NCBI RefSeq assembly: GCF_001895045.1
Contig: NZ_BDAM01000003.1
Location: forward strand, 248,001-312,000
Direction: 5' to 3'
Length of the DNA stretch: 64,000 nucleotides
Origin: Rhodococcus coprophilus NBRC 100603
GTDB lineage: Bacteria; Actinomycetota; Actinomycetes; Mycobacteriales; Mycobacteriaceae
Position 1 is the first letter of the stretch; every line of letters begins with the position of its first letter. Below are positions 35,101-44,788 of the stretch, piece after piece. The notes under the pieces were generated by a model, which was not told the DNA's origin, made no database searches, and saw nothing but the letters and a program-made list of their open reading frames with translations. A program made the translations under genes and the position numbers.

Positions 35101-35801
35101 GACGATCCGGGCGGGTGCGCCGCCGGATCGAGCAGGATTCCGGCGAGTTCGGCCGGGCGCGCAAGTGCCACAAGATGTCCCGAGTCCACGACCAGAGGCT
35201 CCGTGCCGACCCGCGCCCGGGAGAGTTCGGTGAGGAACGGCAGCGGAAACAACCGGTCCCGGCTTCCCGCGACGACACGGACCGGCACGTCGGGCCAGCG
35301 TTCGGCGTCCCAGGACGGTTCGAACGCGGCGTCCGACAATGCGATCTCCTCCTGGGTGAGCGCCTCCTCGGTGAGGTCCTCGGGTACGTCGTGGAAGAAC
35401 AACTCCCGCATGTCGAGCGGCGCGTCCGGGTCCCGGCCGTCGGCGACCGCCTCGGCTCGCTGAGCCTCCTCGTGCCCGACATTGCCCCACCACTGCGCCG
35501 GCGACTCACCGGGTGCCGGAATCATCGGCGCGACCAGGACGAGTTCGTCGACAGCGCACCGCTGCGCGACCCGAACCGCCGTGAACGCCGACATCGACTG
35601 CCCGACCACGACCAGCGGCCTGCGCACATCGCCCAGTCCCGCCACGACCAGATCGGCGTAGTCGTCCTGGTCTGCGTTCTCGTCGGCGTACGGAAGGTCG
35701 ACGGCGACGACGTCGTGGCCCCGGTCCTCGAGCAGCGGCACCACTCGCTGCCAGTACCACGAGTTCGAACCAGCGCCGGGCAACAGCACGAACGTCGACA
35801 T
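35097..35801 (-). CDS. Alpha/beta-fold hydrolase
   Basis: A 234-residue soluble hydrolase. STFVLLPGAGSNSWYWQRV forms the first strand and oxyanion loop, the nucleophile elbow is VVGQSMSAFTA near residue 67, and VVAGSRDRLFPLPF and VVDSGHLVALARP supply the acid and His. It resembles the AB_hydrolase_6/EstC-like group (salicylate or pheophorbide esterase-like); the substrate is unknown. It lies 65 bases downstream of adnB on the same strand. Confidence 0.85.
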   Translation of the reverse strand: MSTFVLLPGAGSNSWYWQRVVPLLEDRGHDVVAVDLPYADENADQDDYADLVVAGLGDVRRPLVVVGQSMSAFTAVRVAQRCAVDELVLVAPMIPAPGESPAQWWGNVGHEEAQRAEAVADGRDPDAPLDMRELFFHDVPEDLTEEALTQEEIALSDAAFEPSWDAERWPDVPVRVVAGSRDRLFPLPFLTELSRARVGTEPLVVDSGHLVALARPAELAGILLDPAAHPPGSS

Positions 35802-35865
35802 CGCGCGCTCCTTCGGTGGAAGGTGCCCACGATGCTACCGGCGTCCGGCACCGGCGGTTCGGCGT

Positions 35866-38800
35866 TCAGTCACCCGACGGCAGGACCTCCTGCTCGTCGA
35901 CGGAGCGGCTTCCGGCGCCGCGCACCAATTGCTCGAGCGCGCGAGCGCCGGGCAGATCCTCGGGCGCGACGGTGCGGCCGGTCCGGACGTAATGGAACGC
36001 CGCACGCACCTTGTCGAGCGGGAGTTCGGCCGGTCGTCCGGTGATCCGCGTGGTGCGGGCAGCCATGAGCTGCGCCCACGCCAGGCGATACGCCGCGAGC
36101 TGCAGCCCGACCGACGCCAGTTTGTCCGCGTCCGGTTCCGCGCCGGTCTTCCAGTCGATCACCGTCCATCCACCGTCGGGATCCTCGAACACCGCGTCGA
36201 TCCGGCCTCGGATCACCGTGCCGGCGAGGGACGTCTCGAAGGGAACCTCCACCTCGACCGGGTTGCGTGCAGCCCACGGCGAGCGCAGGAAGGCCTCCTG
36301 TAGCCGGTCGAAGTGGGATTCGTCCCCGCCCTCGTCGTCCGCACCGGGAAGCTCGTCGAGATCGAGCAGACGGGTCGCACCGAATCGGCGCTCGAGCCAC
36401 GCATGGAAGGCGGTTCCCCTGCGTGCCAACGGGTTCGGACGGAACGGCAACGGACGACGCAGGCGTGCGGCCAGCCCCTGCGGATCGCTCGCCAGGTCGA
36501 CGAGCTGACTGACCGACAGTTGTGCCGGGAGCATCACTTCGGCGGCCTTCTCGAAGCGTTGTTCCCGTTCGGCGAGCAACGCGTCGACGTCGGCGGCCCA
36601 CTCGTCCGGGTCGTCGTCGATGCTCCGCGGCGGCTCGGGTTCACCGGCGTCGAGGGCGGCGAGAACGAGCGCCGCACCCCGCTCGACGTCGGCGCGACGC
36701 GAACCGAGTGGGTCTCGCGGCCACATGGCGCTTCGCGGCGACTCCGTCATGGGATTGTGCTCGCCCGGCTCCGGCGCAGGCTCCCACGTCTCTATACATC
36801 CCAGAGCCGTTCGTGCGGTGACCAATTCGTGCAGTTCCTGCAAGAAGTCGGAGGGGCCGCGCGGTTCGGACCCGGTGTCGCCCCAATGGTGACCGGACAC
36901 GAAGAGCGCCCGTTCCGTACGGGTGAGCGCGACGTAGAACAACCGGCGATCCTCGTCGAGCTTGCGGGCCTTGAGGGCATCCTTGTGCCGGTCGATCGCG
37001 TTCTCGAGCATCTTGCGGTCGAAGATGTCGTCGAGTTCGAGCACCGGCACTCCGTCGGTGCTCGAACCCGGGTCGTCGCTGGGCAGTGCGCGGTCGCCAC
37101 GGAGCTGTGGAGGCAGTTCGGTCACCGACCCCAGCCAGGTTGCGGCGGCGGACGAGGACGGGAAGATTCCCGCGGTGACGTGCGGTACCGCCACGACCTG
37201 CCATTCGAGGCCCTTCGCCGAATGGACCGTGAGTACCTGGACCCTTTCGGGATCCACCTCCACCTCGCCGGGCGCGAGTCCCTTCTCGATCTCCTCCGCG
37301 GCCGCGAGATAGCCCAGCAGTCCAGCGAGGGTCGCGTGGGTGCGCGCCGCGTACGACGCGACGACGTCGGCGAACGCGTCGAGATGTTCGCGACCGGCAA
37401 CTCCCCCGCGCCCTCCGACGCGAGCTTCCGCCTCGATACCGATTCCGAGGACACGTTCGACTTCGGCGACGAGTTCGGTGAGGGGCTGGCCGAGACGCTC
37501 CCGAAGCGACGCGAGTTCGCGGGCCAGCGCGGTGATGCGCGCGAACCCGAACTCCGAGTACTGATCGGGATCACCCGGGTCGGAGATCGCGTCTGCCAGC
37601 CCCGCCTGGTCGGCGTACTCGCCGGGCAACGCCGAATCGAGTGCCTCGTCGAGCGCCTCCGGATCGGTGACGACCCCGGCCACGCCGTATCGGCCCGCAA
37701 TGGCGAGTTTCTGCGCGCGGCGCCACAGTGCCTTCAGGTCGGCCGCGCCGATCTGCCACCGCGCACCGGTCAGCACCCGCACCGCGGCGCTGCCGGCCGA
37801 CGGGTCCGCGGCGAGCCTCAGCATGGCGAGCAGGTCGGCGACCTCGGGAGTGTGCAGCAGACCGCCGATACCGACGACCTCCACCGGCAGGCCCCGCGCC
37901 CGCAGCGCTTCGGCGATCGGGGCGGCGTCGGCGTTGCGTCGTACCAGTACCGCCGCACTCGGCGGCGGGGTGCCGGCCTCGTGCGCTGCCGCATATTCCG
38001 CTGCGATGCGGTCGGCCACCCAGTTGCGTTCGGCTTCGACGTCGGTGTGCAGCGCCAAGCGCACGTCGCCGGCGACGGCATCGGGCCGGGGACGCAGACG
38101 GCTGACGGCCACTCCGCGATCGCGCAGCGGTTCGGAGGAGTGATTCGCCAAGTCGAGCGCCTCGGGCGGATTGCGCCAGCTCGTCAGCAGTTCGAGTGTC
38201 GGCGCGGGGCGTCCGCCCAGGAGCGGGAAGTCCGCGACGAAACGCGGCAGGTTCGCGGCCGAGGCTCCACGCCAGCCGTAGATCGACTGCATGGGGTCGC
38301 CCACCGCCGTCACGGCGAGACCCGGGTCCTGTGCGCCGCCGAAGAGTGCTGCGAGCAGGACCCGTTGCGCATGGCCGGTGTCCTGGTATTCGTCGAGCAG
38401 CACGACGCGGAAACGCTCGCGTTCGCCGGCGCCCACCTCGTGATGGTCGCGGGCCACTCGCGCCGCAAGCGACATCTGGCTCCCGAAATCGAGGGCACCT
38501 TCGCGGCGCAGCGTGTCGGCGAGCCGCTGGACGAGCGGAAGCAACTGCAGCCGCTCCTCCTGGGTCTCGAGATATCCGAGGAGGGTCTTCGACGGCCCGC
38601 CGCGCTGGCCCGGACCTGCCGGGAGCGAGAGGATCAGCTTGTCGAGCTCGGTGTGGGCCTCGCGCAGATCTTCGGGTTCGACGAGGTGTTCGGCGAGCTG
38701 ACCGGACAGGGCGAGGACTGCCTCCGTGACCGACGCGGGGTTGCGATCGGTGTCGAGTTCGCCGTCCCATGCGCTCACGACCCGGTGGGCGACCTGCCAC

Positions 38801-39246
38801 AGTTCGGTCTCGGACAGGAGCGCGGCAGTGGGCTCGATGGGCAGCAGCAGCCCGTGCTCGGCGAGCAACCGTCCGGCGTACGCGTGGTACGTCCCCACCT
38901 CGGGTTCGCCCGAGAGGATCCGTGCGCGGAGGCCTCCTTCCGGATCCAGATCCCGGACGAGTGCCGACCCCGCGAGCTTGGCGAGCCGGGTACGGATGCG
39001 GGCGGTGAGCTGCTGGGCTGCTTTGCGGGTGAAGGTCAGACCGAGCACCTGTTCCGGCTCGACGAGACCGTTGGCGACCAGCCACACCACCCGTGCCGCC
39101 ATCGTCTCCGTCTTGCCCGCTCCGGCACCCGCCACGACCAGCGCGGGGCCCATCGGGGCCTCGATGACGGCCGCCTGCTCGGCAGTCGGCGGATGCTGTC
39201 CGAGCGCCTCGGCCAGCCGGGCCGCGCTCACCCTGGGCGGGGTCAT
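35866..39246 (-). CDS. adnB: Helicase-nuclease subunit AdnB
   Basis: Motor and nuclease subunit of the AdnAB double-strand-break resection complex that substitutes for RecBCD/AddAB in mycolata. The protein has 1126 residues: UvrD-like motor with Q-motif PPTAEQAAVIEAP, Walker A VAGAGAGKTETMAARV, Walker B LLDEYQDTGHAQRV and motif III DPMQSIYGWRGA. VLTVHSAKGLEWQVV follows, and the C-terminal RecB-like nuclease has GRIDAVFEDPDGGWTVIDWK near residue 1020. The ATG overlaps the adnA stop as ATGA, showing translational coupling. It corresponds to Rv3201c. In the mycobacterial enzyme the AdnB motor is reported to drive translocation. Confidence 0.94.
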   Translation of the reverse strand: MTPPRVSAARLAEALGQHPPTAEQAAVIEAPMGPALVVAGAGAGKTETMAARVVWLVANGLVEPEQVLGLTFTRKAAQQLTARIRTRLAKLAGSALVRDLDPEGGLRARILSGEPEVGTYHAYAGRLLAEHGLLLPIEPTAALLSETELWQVAHRVVSAWDGELDTDRNPASVTEAVLALSGQLAEHLVEPEDLREAHTELDKLILSLPAGPGQRGGPSKTLLGYLETQEERLQLLPLVQRLADTLRREGALDFGSQMSLAARVARDHHEVGAGERERFRVVLLDEYQDTGHAQRVLLAALFGGAQDPGLAVTAVGDPMQSIYGWRGASAANLPRFVADFPLLGGRPAPTLELLTSWRNPPEALDLANHSSEPLRDRGVAVSRLRPRPDAVAGDVRLALHTDVEAERNWVADRIAAEYAAAHEAGTPPPSAAVLVRRNADAAPIAEALRARGLPVEVVGIGGLLHTPEVADLLAMLRLAADPSAGSAAVRVLTGARWQIGAADLKALWRRAQKLAIAGRYGVAGVVTDPEALDEALDSALPGEYADQAGLADAISDPGDPDQYSEFGFARITALARELASLRERLGQPLTELVAEVERVLGIGIEAEARVGGRGGVAGREHLDAFADVVASYAARTHATLAGLLGYLAAAEEIEKGLAPGEVEVDPERVQVLTVHSAKGLEWQVVAVPHVTAGIFPSSSAAATWLGSVTELPPQLRGDRALPSDDPGSSTDGVPVLELDDIFDRKMLENAIDRHKDALKARKLDEDRRLFYVALTRTERALFVSGHHWGDTGSEPRGPSDFLQELHELVTARTALGCIETWEPAPEPGEHNPMTESPRSAMWPRDPLGSRRADVERGAALVLAALDAGEPEPPRSIDDDPDEWAADVDALLAEREQRFEKAAEVMLPAQLSVSQLVDLASDPQGLAARLRRPLPFRPNPLARRGTAFHAWLERRFGATRLLDLDELPGADDEGGDESHFDRLQEAFLRSPWAARNPVEVEVPFETSLAGTVIRGRIDAVFEDPDGGWTVIDWKTGAEPDADKLASVGLQLAAYRLAWAQLMAARTTRITGRPAELPLDKVRAAFHYVRTGRTVAPEDLPGARALEQLVRGAGSRSVDEQEVLPSGD

Positions 39247-42200
39247 CCGTCGGTCACCTGTCTTCCTTCGTCGTGCGCGGGGCAACTCGACAGCACCGGG
39301 CAGTGCCGGCACCCGTCGTTGACGCGTGCGAGGAACTGCGGTCCCTGTGTCGCCGCGGCCGCCTCATGGATCACCTCTCGCCAATGCGCGAGACCGTCCT
39401 CGTCGAGCGGTGGTTGCAGCCGTTGGGCCGCGCCCTCCTTGTTGTGGGGTTTGGCCACGAATACCAGGCGGGCCCCGCCGGGAGGCGTTGCCGGCAGACC
39501 TTCGATGGCTCCGGCGGCCGCTGCCACCTGATAAGCGGCGAGTTGCGCGTGGTCGCGCGCGGCGTCCTTCGAGACGGGATTCTTCGCGGTCTTGACGTCC
39601 ACTACGACGGGTCGCCCGTCCGGGTCGCGCTCGAGCCGGTCGATGCGGCCTTTCAACCGCACGCGCGGCTTGTCGTCGGACAGCGGTTCGAGGATGCCGT
39701 CCACACTGACCTCGACGCCGATCTCCGTGAGGTCGCCGCGGGTGCCCTGGAGCCAGGTCGAGAACGTGTCGAGCATGCGGCGGGTGCGTTCGAGCTCACG
39801 TCGCGCAAACCAATCCGAACCCAGATCGACTCCATCCCAGGCCTTCTCGAGTGCCTGGTCGATGCGCTCGGGTGGAATGCGTCCGGCCAGTGCCTGCACG
39901 AGCGTGTGGACGAGCGTGCCGGTGACGGCCTGGCTGTTCTCGCCGTCGGCGCCCCCGTGCCGTTCGAACATCCAGCGCAGGGGGCAGGTCGCGAGCTGTT
40001 CGACGGTGGAGGGGGACATCCGGACCGCATCGTCTTCGGGATCCCACAGCGGCGCAGAGGTACTCGGATCGGAGATTCCGTACCAGTCGTCGGGGTGCGC
40101 ACCGCGCACACCGGCGCGGGCGAGCCGGGACAACTGCTCGGCCGCTCTGAGCTGCCGCTCCGGCTCGTGTTCGGCGACCAGCGGATCGCACACCACGCTG
40201 CGCAATTCGGCGACGAGCGCGGGCAACGCGAGAACCCGGATGTGGGTGGCCTCGGGGATCTCCTCGGGATCGGGCACCTCGTCGCCGGAAGTATCACCGG
40301 CGAGCAGTTCGTCGACGAACCGCGACCGCACGAGTTCGGTGTCACCGCTCACCGAGTCGACCGCGGTGACCAGCAGGCGCTTGCGCGCGCGAGAGCAGGC
40401 GACCAGGAACAGGCGTCGCTCGTCGGCGAGCAACGGCGCCGTTCGCGACAATCGCACCGACGCTTCCTCACCGCCGTCGGCGCCCGACACCGCGTCGAGG
40501 AGCGATTCGATGCCGAGCAATGTGCCGCGCGCCCGCAGGCTCGGCCACAGTCCTTCCTGCACCCCGGCGACCACGACGACATCCCATTCGCGCCCTGCCG
40601 CCGAATGGGCGCTGACCACCGTGACCGCTTCGGTTTCGGCGACCAGTCGCGTACGCACCGTGCCGGGGATCTCCTGCTCGGTGAGATAGTCCACGAATCC
40701 GGCGATGTGCGCGCGGGGAAGACGGTCGACGTAGTCGGCCGCGGCGTCGAAGAGCGCGACGACCGCGTCGAGGTCGCGGTCGGCCTGAGCGCCGACCGGG
40801 CCGCCGCGGGCCGATGCTGCGGCCCAGCGTCGTTCGAGGCCCGTGGCCTGCCAGGCCTCCCACAGCACGTCTTCGAGGCCTCCGCCGCGCAACGCCGCGG
40901 AGCGGGCCTTTCGCAGGACGCCGAGAACCTTTCTCAGCGGGGCTGATTCCACGTCGGTCAGGCCGCGCACGAGGTGCGCCGTCTCGTCATCGTCGTCACC
41001 GTCGGTGAGCAGCAGACGCAGCAGTTCTGCCGAGTCGCGGTCGCGTCCGGATGCCAGTTCGACGCGCCGGAGACCGCGTCGCAGGCGGCGCAGCGCGACC
41101 GGCTCGGCCCCGCCGACCGGACCCGACAAGAGTGCGAGCGCTTCTTCGCCGCCGAACCGGCGACCGGATACGGCCCGCAGCACCAGCAGCAGCCCCGCCA
41201 CGCTGTGCTGCCGCGCGAGCGGGAGTTCGGAAGCCGCGGTGGTCATCGGGACTCCGGCGGCGAGCAGCGCGCGCCGCAGGGGTGCGAGGACGCGCGGCAC
41301 CGAGCGGACGACGATGGCCATGCGGGACCACGGCACACCGTCGACGAGGTGGGCCCGGCGCAGGGTGTCGGCGACGAGCGCGGCTTCCTTCGCCTGGGAC
41401 GGCTGCACGGCCACCCGCACACTGCCGGGCTCGTCTCCGGCCGCGGGTACGGCGCCGCGGTGCGGGGGAAGTCCGGGCAGTCTGCGCGCGACGCGGTCGG
41501 TCACCGCTGCCACCTCGGGTGCCGCTCGGTGATTGGTGCCCAGGACGATGCGACGGGCCGGGTCGTCCTCGGCCAGTCGTTCGAGGAAGGTTGGATCGGC
41601 GCCCCGGAAGCCGAACACGCTCTGGTCCGGGTCTCCCGCAACGGTGCTCGTGCGTGTGCCGGCGCCGATGACCCGGACCAGCTGTGCGGCCTGCGGATCG
41701 AGGTGCTGCGCGTCGTCGACGAGCAGATGACGGATCCGCGTGCGTTCGGACGCAAGCAGTTCGGGGTCCGTCGCGAAGGCCGCCAGGGCAGCGCCGACCA
41801 GTTCGGCCGCGTCGAGGGCGGGCGCGGTGGCCTCGGGTGCCTCCAGCCCGACCGCCCCGCGCAGGAGCATGACGTGCTCGTATCGCTGCGCGAACAGGCC
41901 GGCGGCGACCCATTCGGGACGGTCGCGCCGTTCGCCGAGCGCGACGAGGTCTTCGGGACCGAGTCCACGCTCGTTGGCGCGCAGCATCAGGTCGCGCAGT
42001 TCGACGGCGAAGCCGGTCATGCCGAGCGCGGGACGGAGTCTTTCGGGCCACATGCCGGCACCGTCGTCGATGTCGCCGCGGAGCAGTTCGCGCAGGACGG
42101 CATCCTGTTCGGCGCCGGTGATCAGTCGCGGCGGCGGGTTGCCGTGCGCCGTCGCCTGCAAGCGCAGGACCGCGAACGCGTACGAATGGACGGTACGGAC

Positions 42201-42548
42201 GAGTGGTTCGCGAGTGGCGCGCGCTCCGGCACCGAGCAACCCTGCGGTCACCGCCTCACGCAGCGCCGTTGCGGCTCGCCGGGAGTGGGTGAGCACGAGA
42301 ACCGATTCGGGGTCGGCGCCGGAGGCGATGCGGTGGACCACGAGGTCGACCAGCAGCGACGTCTTTCCGGTACCCGGTCCGCCGAGCACCTGCCACGGAC
42401 GCCACCGCGGGGCGGGCGGTGCGTCGGCGAAGACCGCGCGCACATCCTCGGGCCACGTCCTCACGGCGGGCGCGACAGCCGGTCGCCGGACCAGTCGCGC
42501 GGCCGGGCGGCGCGGCCGGTCGGGCACGCGGAGGTCGGAGTCGGGCAT
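39243..42548 (-). CDS. adnA: Helicase-nuclease subunit AdnA
   Basis: Partner subunit of AdnB, 1101 residues. The motor domain has Walker A LGGPGTGKTSLLVDLV near residue 57 and a helicase motif at LLVDDAQHLDPQAAQLV. The C-terminal RecB-like nuclease contains LKGRIDRLERDPDGRPVVVD followed by KTAKNP. One Cys in ATCPLRWMFERHG and three in CRHCPVLSSC at the C-terminus form the Fe-S cluster set seen in AddB/AdnA nucleases. It corresponds to Rv3202c. The start ATG lies 168 bases from the divergent siderophore-binding gene. It is the first gene of an adnA-adnB-hydrolase unit. Confidence 0.94.
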   Translation of the reverse strand: MPDSDLRVPDRPRRPAARLVRRPAVAPAVRTWPEDVRAVFADAPPAPRWRPWQVLGGPGTGKTSLLVDLVVHRIASGADPESVLVLTHSRRAATALREAVTAGLLGAGARATREPLVRTVHSYAFAVLRLQATAHGNPPPRLITGAEQDAVLRELLRGDIDDGAGMWPERLRPALGMTGFAVELRDLMLRANERGLGPEDLVALGERRDRPEWVAAGLFAQRYEHVMLLRGAVGLEAPEATAPALDAAELVGAALAAFATDPELLASERTRIRHLLVDDAQHLDPQAAQLVRVIGAGTRTSTVAGDPDQSVFGFRGADPTFLERLAEDDPARRIVLGTNHRAAPEVAAVTDRVARRLPGLPPHRGAVPAAGDEPGSVRVAVQPSQAKEAALVADTLRRAHLVDGVPWSRMAIVVRSVPRVLAPLRRALLAAGVPMTTAASELPLARQHSVAGLLLVLRAVSGRRFGGEEALALLSGPVGGAEPVALRRLRRGLRRVELASGRDRDSAELLRLLLTDGDDDDETAHLVRGLTDVESAPLRKVLGVLRKARSAALRGGGLEDVLWEAWQATGLERRWAAASARGGPVGAQADRDLDAVVALFDAAADYVDRLPRAHIAGFVDYLTEQEIPGTVRTRLVAETEAVTVVSAHSAAGREWDVVVVAGVQEGLWPSLRARGTLLGIESLLDAVSGADGGEEASVRLSRTAPLLADERRLFLVACSRARKRLLVTAVDSVSGDTELVRSRFVDELLAGDTSGDEVPDPEEIPEATHIRVLALPALVAELRSVVCDPLVAEHEPERQLRAAEQLSRLARAGVRGAHPDDWYGISDPSTSAPLWDPEDDAVRMSPSTVEQLATCPLRWMFERHGGADGENSQAVTGTLVHTLVQALAGRIPPERIDQALEKAWDGVDLGSDWFARRELERTRRMLDTFSTWLQGTRGDLTEIGVEVSVDGILEPLSDDKPRVRLKGRIDRLERDPDGRPVVVDVKTAKNPVSKDAARDHAQLAAYQVAAAAGAIEGLPATPPGGARLVFVAKPHNKEGAAQRLQPPLDEDGLAHWREVIHEAAAATQGPQFLARVNDGCRHCPVLSSCPAHDEGRQVTDG

Positions 42549-42638
42549 ACCGGCATCCCATCAGAGAGGTCCGACAGTTCGCCGTGCCGGCCTGCTCTGG
42601 CCCGAGCAGTTCCACTGACCGGCACCGAAGGCAAAGTG

Positions 42639-42656
42639 AAGGTAAGGCTAGGTTAA
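42639..42656 (+). promoter_or_regulatory. IdeR/DtxR-like iron box
   Basis: AAGGTAAGGCTAGGTTAA matches the DtxR/IdeR core TAGGTTAGGCTAACCTAA at 13 of 18 positions and lies 60 bases before the siderophore-binding-protein start. It predicts repression of the import operon when iron is plentiful. Confidence 0.6.
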
Positions 42657-42716
42657 GCTCTGCTCGGCTGCGGCACCACGCCGCCGACCCGTCGAAGCAG
42701 AACGAGGATCACAGCT

Positions 42717-43709
42717 ATGAACGCCATCCGAAACTACCGGCGCGCCGCAATCGGCGCCCTGGCCGTCATCGCCCTGGCCGGGTGCTCCACTTCCACGACC
42801 GACGACGCAGACACCACTGCGGCAGCTCAGACGGTCGCGATCGAGGACAACTTCGGCGAGCAGACCGTGACAACCCCGCCGAAGTCCGTGGTGGCCACCG
42901 ACAACACCTTCTTCGAGACCCTCGACTCCTGGGGCGTGGACCTGTCGGCCGCTTCTGTGAGCCTGATGCCGAACACGATCGGCTACAAGCAGGACGACAG
43001 CATCATCGACCTCGGTACGCACCGCGAGCCGAACCTCGAAGCGGTTGTCGCGGCCGAGCCCGACCTCATCATCAACGGCGGCCGGTTCGCAGAGTTCCGC
43101 GCGGACTTCTCGCGCCTCGCGCCCGGCGCCTCGATTGTCGAGGTCACCCCGCGCGACGACCAGCCGTTCGAAGCCGAACTCAAGCGCGGCACCACGGCTC
43201 TCGGTGAGATCTTCGGCAAGCAGGCCGAAGCGCAGGAACTCAACGACGCGTTCGACGCCTCGATCGCGCGCGTGAAGGCTGCATACTCCCCCGATACGTC
43301 GGTGATGGGCCTGATCACCTCCGGTGGCGAGATCGGTTACGTGGCCCCGAGCAACGGCCGCACGATCGGCCCCATGTTCGACATCTTCGGTTTCACCCCG
43401 TCGCTCGAGGTACCCGAGAGCTCCGACAACCACCAGGGTGACGACATCTCCGTCGAGGCCATCGCGGCGTCGAACCCCGACCTGATCATCGTGATGGACC
43501 GCGACGCCGGAACCGCCAACGGCGGCGGCGAGGGATTCGTCCCCGCGGCGAACATCATCCAGGACGCCGAAGCACTGAAGTCCGTCGGCGCGGTGAAGGA
43601 CGGCAAGGTGATCTTCCTGCCGACCGACACCTACACCAACGAGAGCATCCAGACGTACACGGAGTTCTTCAACTCGCTCGCCGACCTGCTCGAGCAGCAG
43701 AAGTCCTGA
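42717..43709 (+). CDS. Iron-siderophore ABC transporter substrate-binding lipoprotein
   Basis: A 330-residue FepB/FatB-like binding protein. The lipobox VIALAGCSTS places the lipidated Cys near residue 23, so it is anchored outside the membrane. Both lobes of the TroA-type fold are seen: NFGEQTVTTPPKSVVATDN at the start, HREPNLEAVVAAEPDLIING, and the second lobe with AIAASNPDLIIVMDRD. The best functional analogy is FatB/CeuE-type binders of ferric catecholate or mixed siderophores; the exact ligand cannot be told. It heads an operon of two permeases and an ATPase and lies behind an iron box. Confidence 0.9.
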   Translation: MNAIRNYRRAAIGALAVIALAGCSTSTTDDADTTAAAQTVAIEDNFGEQTVTTPPKSVVATDNTFFETLDSWGVDLSAASVSLMPNTIGYKQDDSIIDLGTHREPNLEAVVAAEPDLIINGGRFAEFRADFSRLAPGASIVEVTPRDDQPFEAELKRGTTALGEIFGKQAEAQELNDAFDASIARVKAAYSPDTSVMGLITSGGEIGYVAPSNGRTIGPMFDIFGFTPSLEVPESSDNHQGDDISVEAIAASNPDLIIVMDRDAGTANGGGEGFVPAANIIQDAEALKSVGAVKDGKVIFLPTDTYTNESIQTYTEFFNSLADLLEQQKS

Positions 43710-43725
43710 CCCGCTTCACCCTGTA

Positions 43726-43750
43726 GCCCCGCGGGTTCGTCCCGCGGGGC
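43726..43750 (+). other. Stable hairpin between the binding-protein and permease genes
   Basis: GCCCCGCGGG and CCCGCGGGGC form a perfect 10-bp stem closed by TTCGT. Without a T-tract it is more likely to stabilise the upstream mRNA 3' end or act as a partial attenuator than to be a full terminator; this would keep binding-protein levels above permease levels. Confidence 0.6.
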
Positions 43751-43789
43751 ACAGCCATCGAAAGCTTCACGAGAGACGGCAGTACCCAC

Positions 43790-44788
43790 ATGAGCGCACC
43801 GACTGCTTCCCCTCCAGCAGAGGTTTCCCCTCCTGCGAAGGGGAAACTGTTCGACTGGAAGCTTCTGCTCGGAATCCTCGGAGTCTGCGCACTGCTGACC
43901 ATGTCCCTGTTCACCGGCGTCTACGACATCTTCGGCGGCGACAACGGGTGGGAGATGTTCGAGATCACCCGTATCCCCCGCACCATCGCGCTCGTCCTGG
44001 CGGGCGCGGCAATGGCGATGTCGGGCCTGGTGATGCAGTTGCTCACGCAGAACCGGTTCGTGGAACCCACCACCGCGGGCACCACCGAATGGGCGGGGCT
44101 CGGGCTCATCGTGATGATGATCGTCGCGCCCGCGTCGGGTCTGGTGCCCCGCATGATCGGGGCCGTGGTCGCCGCGTTCATCGGCACGATGATCTTCTTC
44201 CTGTTCCTGCGCCGGGTGTCGCTGTCGTCCTCGCTGATCGTGCCGATCGTGGGCATCATGCTCGGCGCGGTCGTCGGCTCGATCACGACGTACCTCGCCC
44301 TGGCCACCGACATGCTGCAGAGCCTCGGTGTCTGGTTCGCCGGCAGTTTCACCTCGGTCCTGCGGGGACAGTACGAGGTGCTGTGGATCGTCGCGGCCGT
44401 TGCGGTCGCGGTGTTCCTGGTCGCCGACCGGTTCACCGTGGCCGGGCTCGGCGAAGACGTGGCGACCAACGTCGGCCTGAACTACACCCGGCTCATCTTC
44501 CTGGGCACGGGCCTGATCGCCATTGCCACCGGTGTGGTCACCGTCGTGGTGGGGAATCTGCCGTTCATCGGCCTCATCGTCCCGAACATCGTCTCGATGT
44601 TCCGAGGCGACGACCTGCGCAGCAACCTGCCCTGGGTGTGCTTGCTGGGTATCGCGATCGTGACGGTGTGCGACCTCATCGGACGGACGATCATCGCGCC
44701 GTTCGAGGTACCGGTCTCCCTCATCCTCGGCGTGGTGGGCGCCGTCGTGTTCATCGCCCTCCTGCTGCGGAGCCGCCGCCATGCCTGA
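43790..44788 (+). CDS. FecCD-family iron-siderophore ABC permease (first subunit)
   Basis: A 332-residue permease with about nine to ten membrane helices. Family signatures are RIPRTIALVLAGAAMAMSGL, MQLLTQNRFVEPTTAGTTE and the coupling region VGNLPFIGLIVPNIVSMFRG near residue 265, which contacts the ATPase. Helix segments such as LLGILGVCALLTMSLFTGVY are evident. It works with the next gene as a heterodimeric channel for the siderophore. The ATG at 43790 gives the usual size, and the 3' end overlaps the next permease by eight bases. Confidence 0.92.
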   Translation: MSAPTASPPAEVSPPAKGKLFDWKLLLGILGVCALLTMSLFTGVYDIFGGDNGWEMFEITRIPRTIALVLAGAAMAMSGLVMQLLTQNRFVEPTTAGTTEWAGLGLIVMMIVAPASGLVPRMIGAVVAAFIGTMIFFLFLRRVSLSSSLIVPIVGIMLGAVVGSITTYLALATDMLQSLGVWFAGSFTSVLRGQYEVLWIVAAVAVAVFLVADRFTVAGLGEDVATNVGLNYTRLIFLGTGLIAIATGVVTVVVGNLPFIGLIVPNIVSMFRGDDLRSNLPWVCLLGIAIVTVCDLIGRTIIAPFEVPVSLILGVVGAVVFIALLLRSRRHA

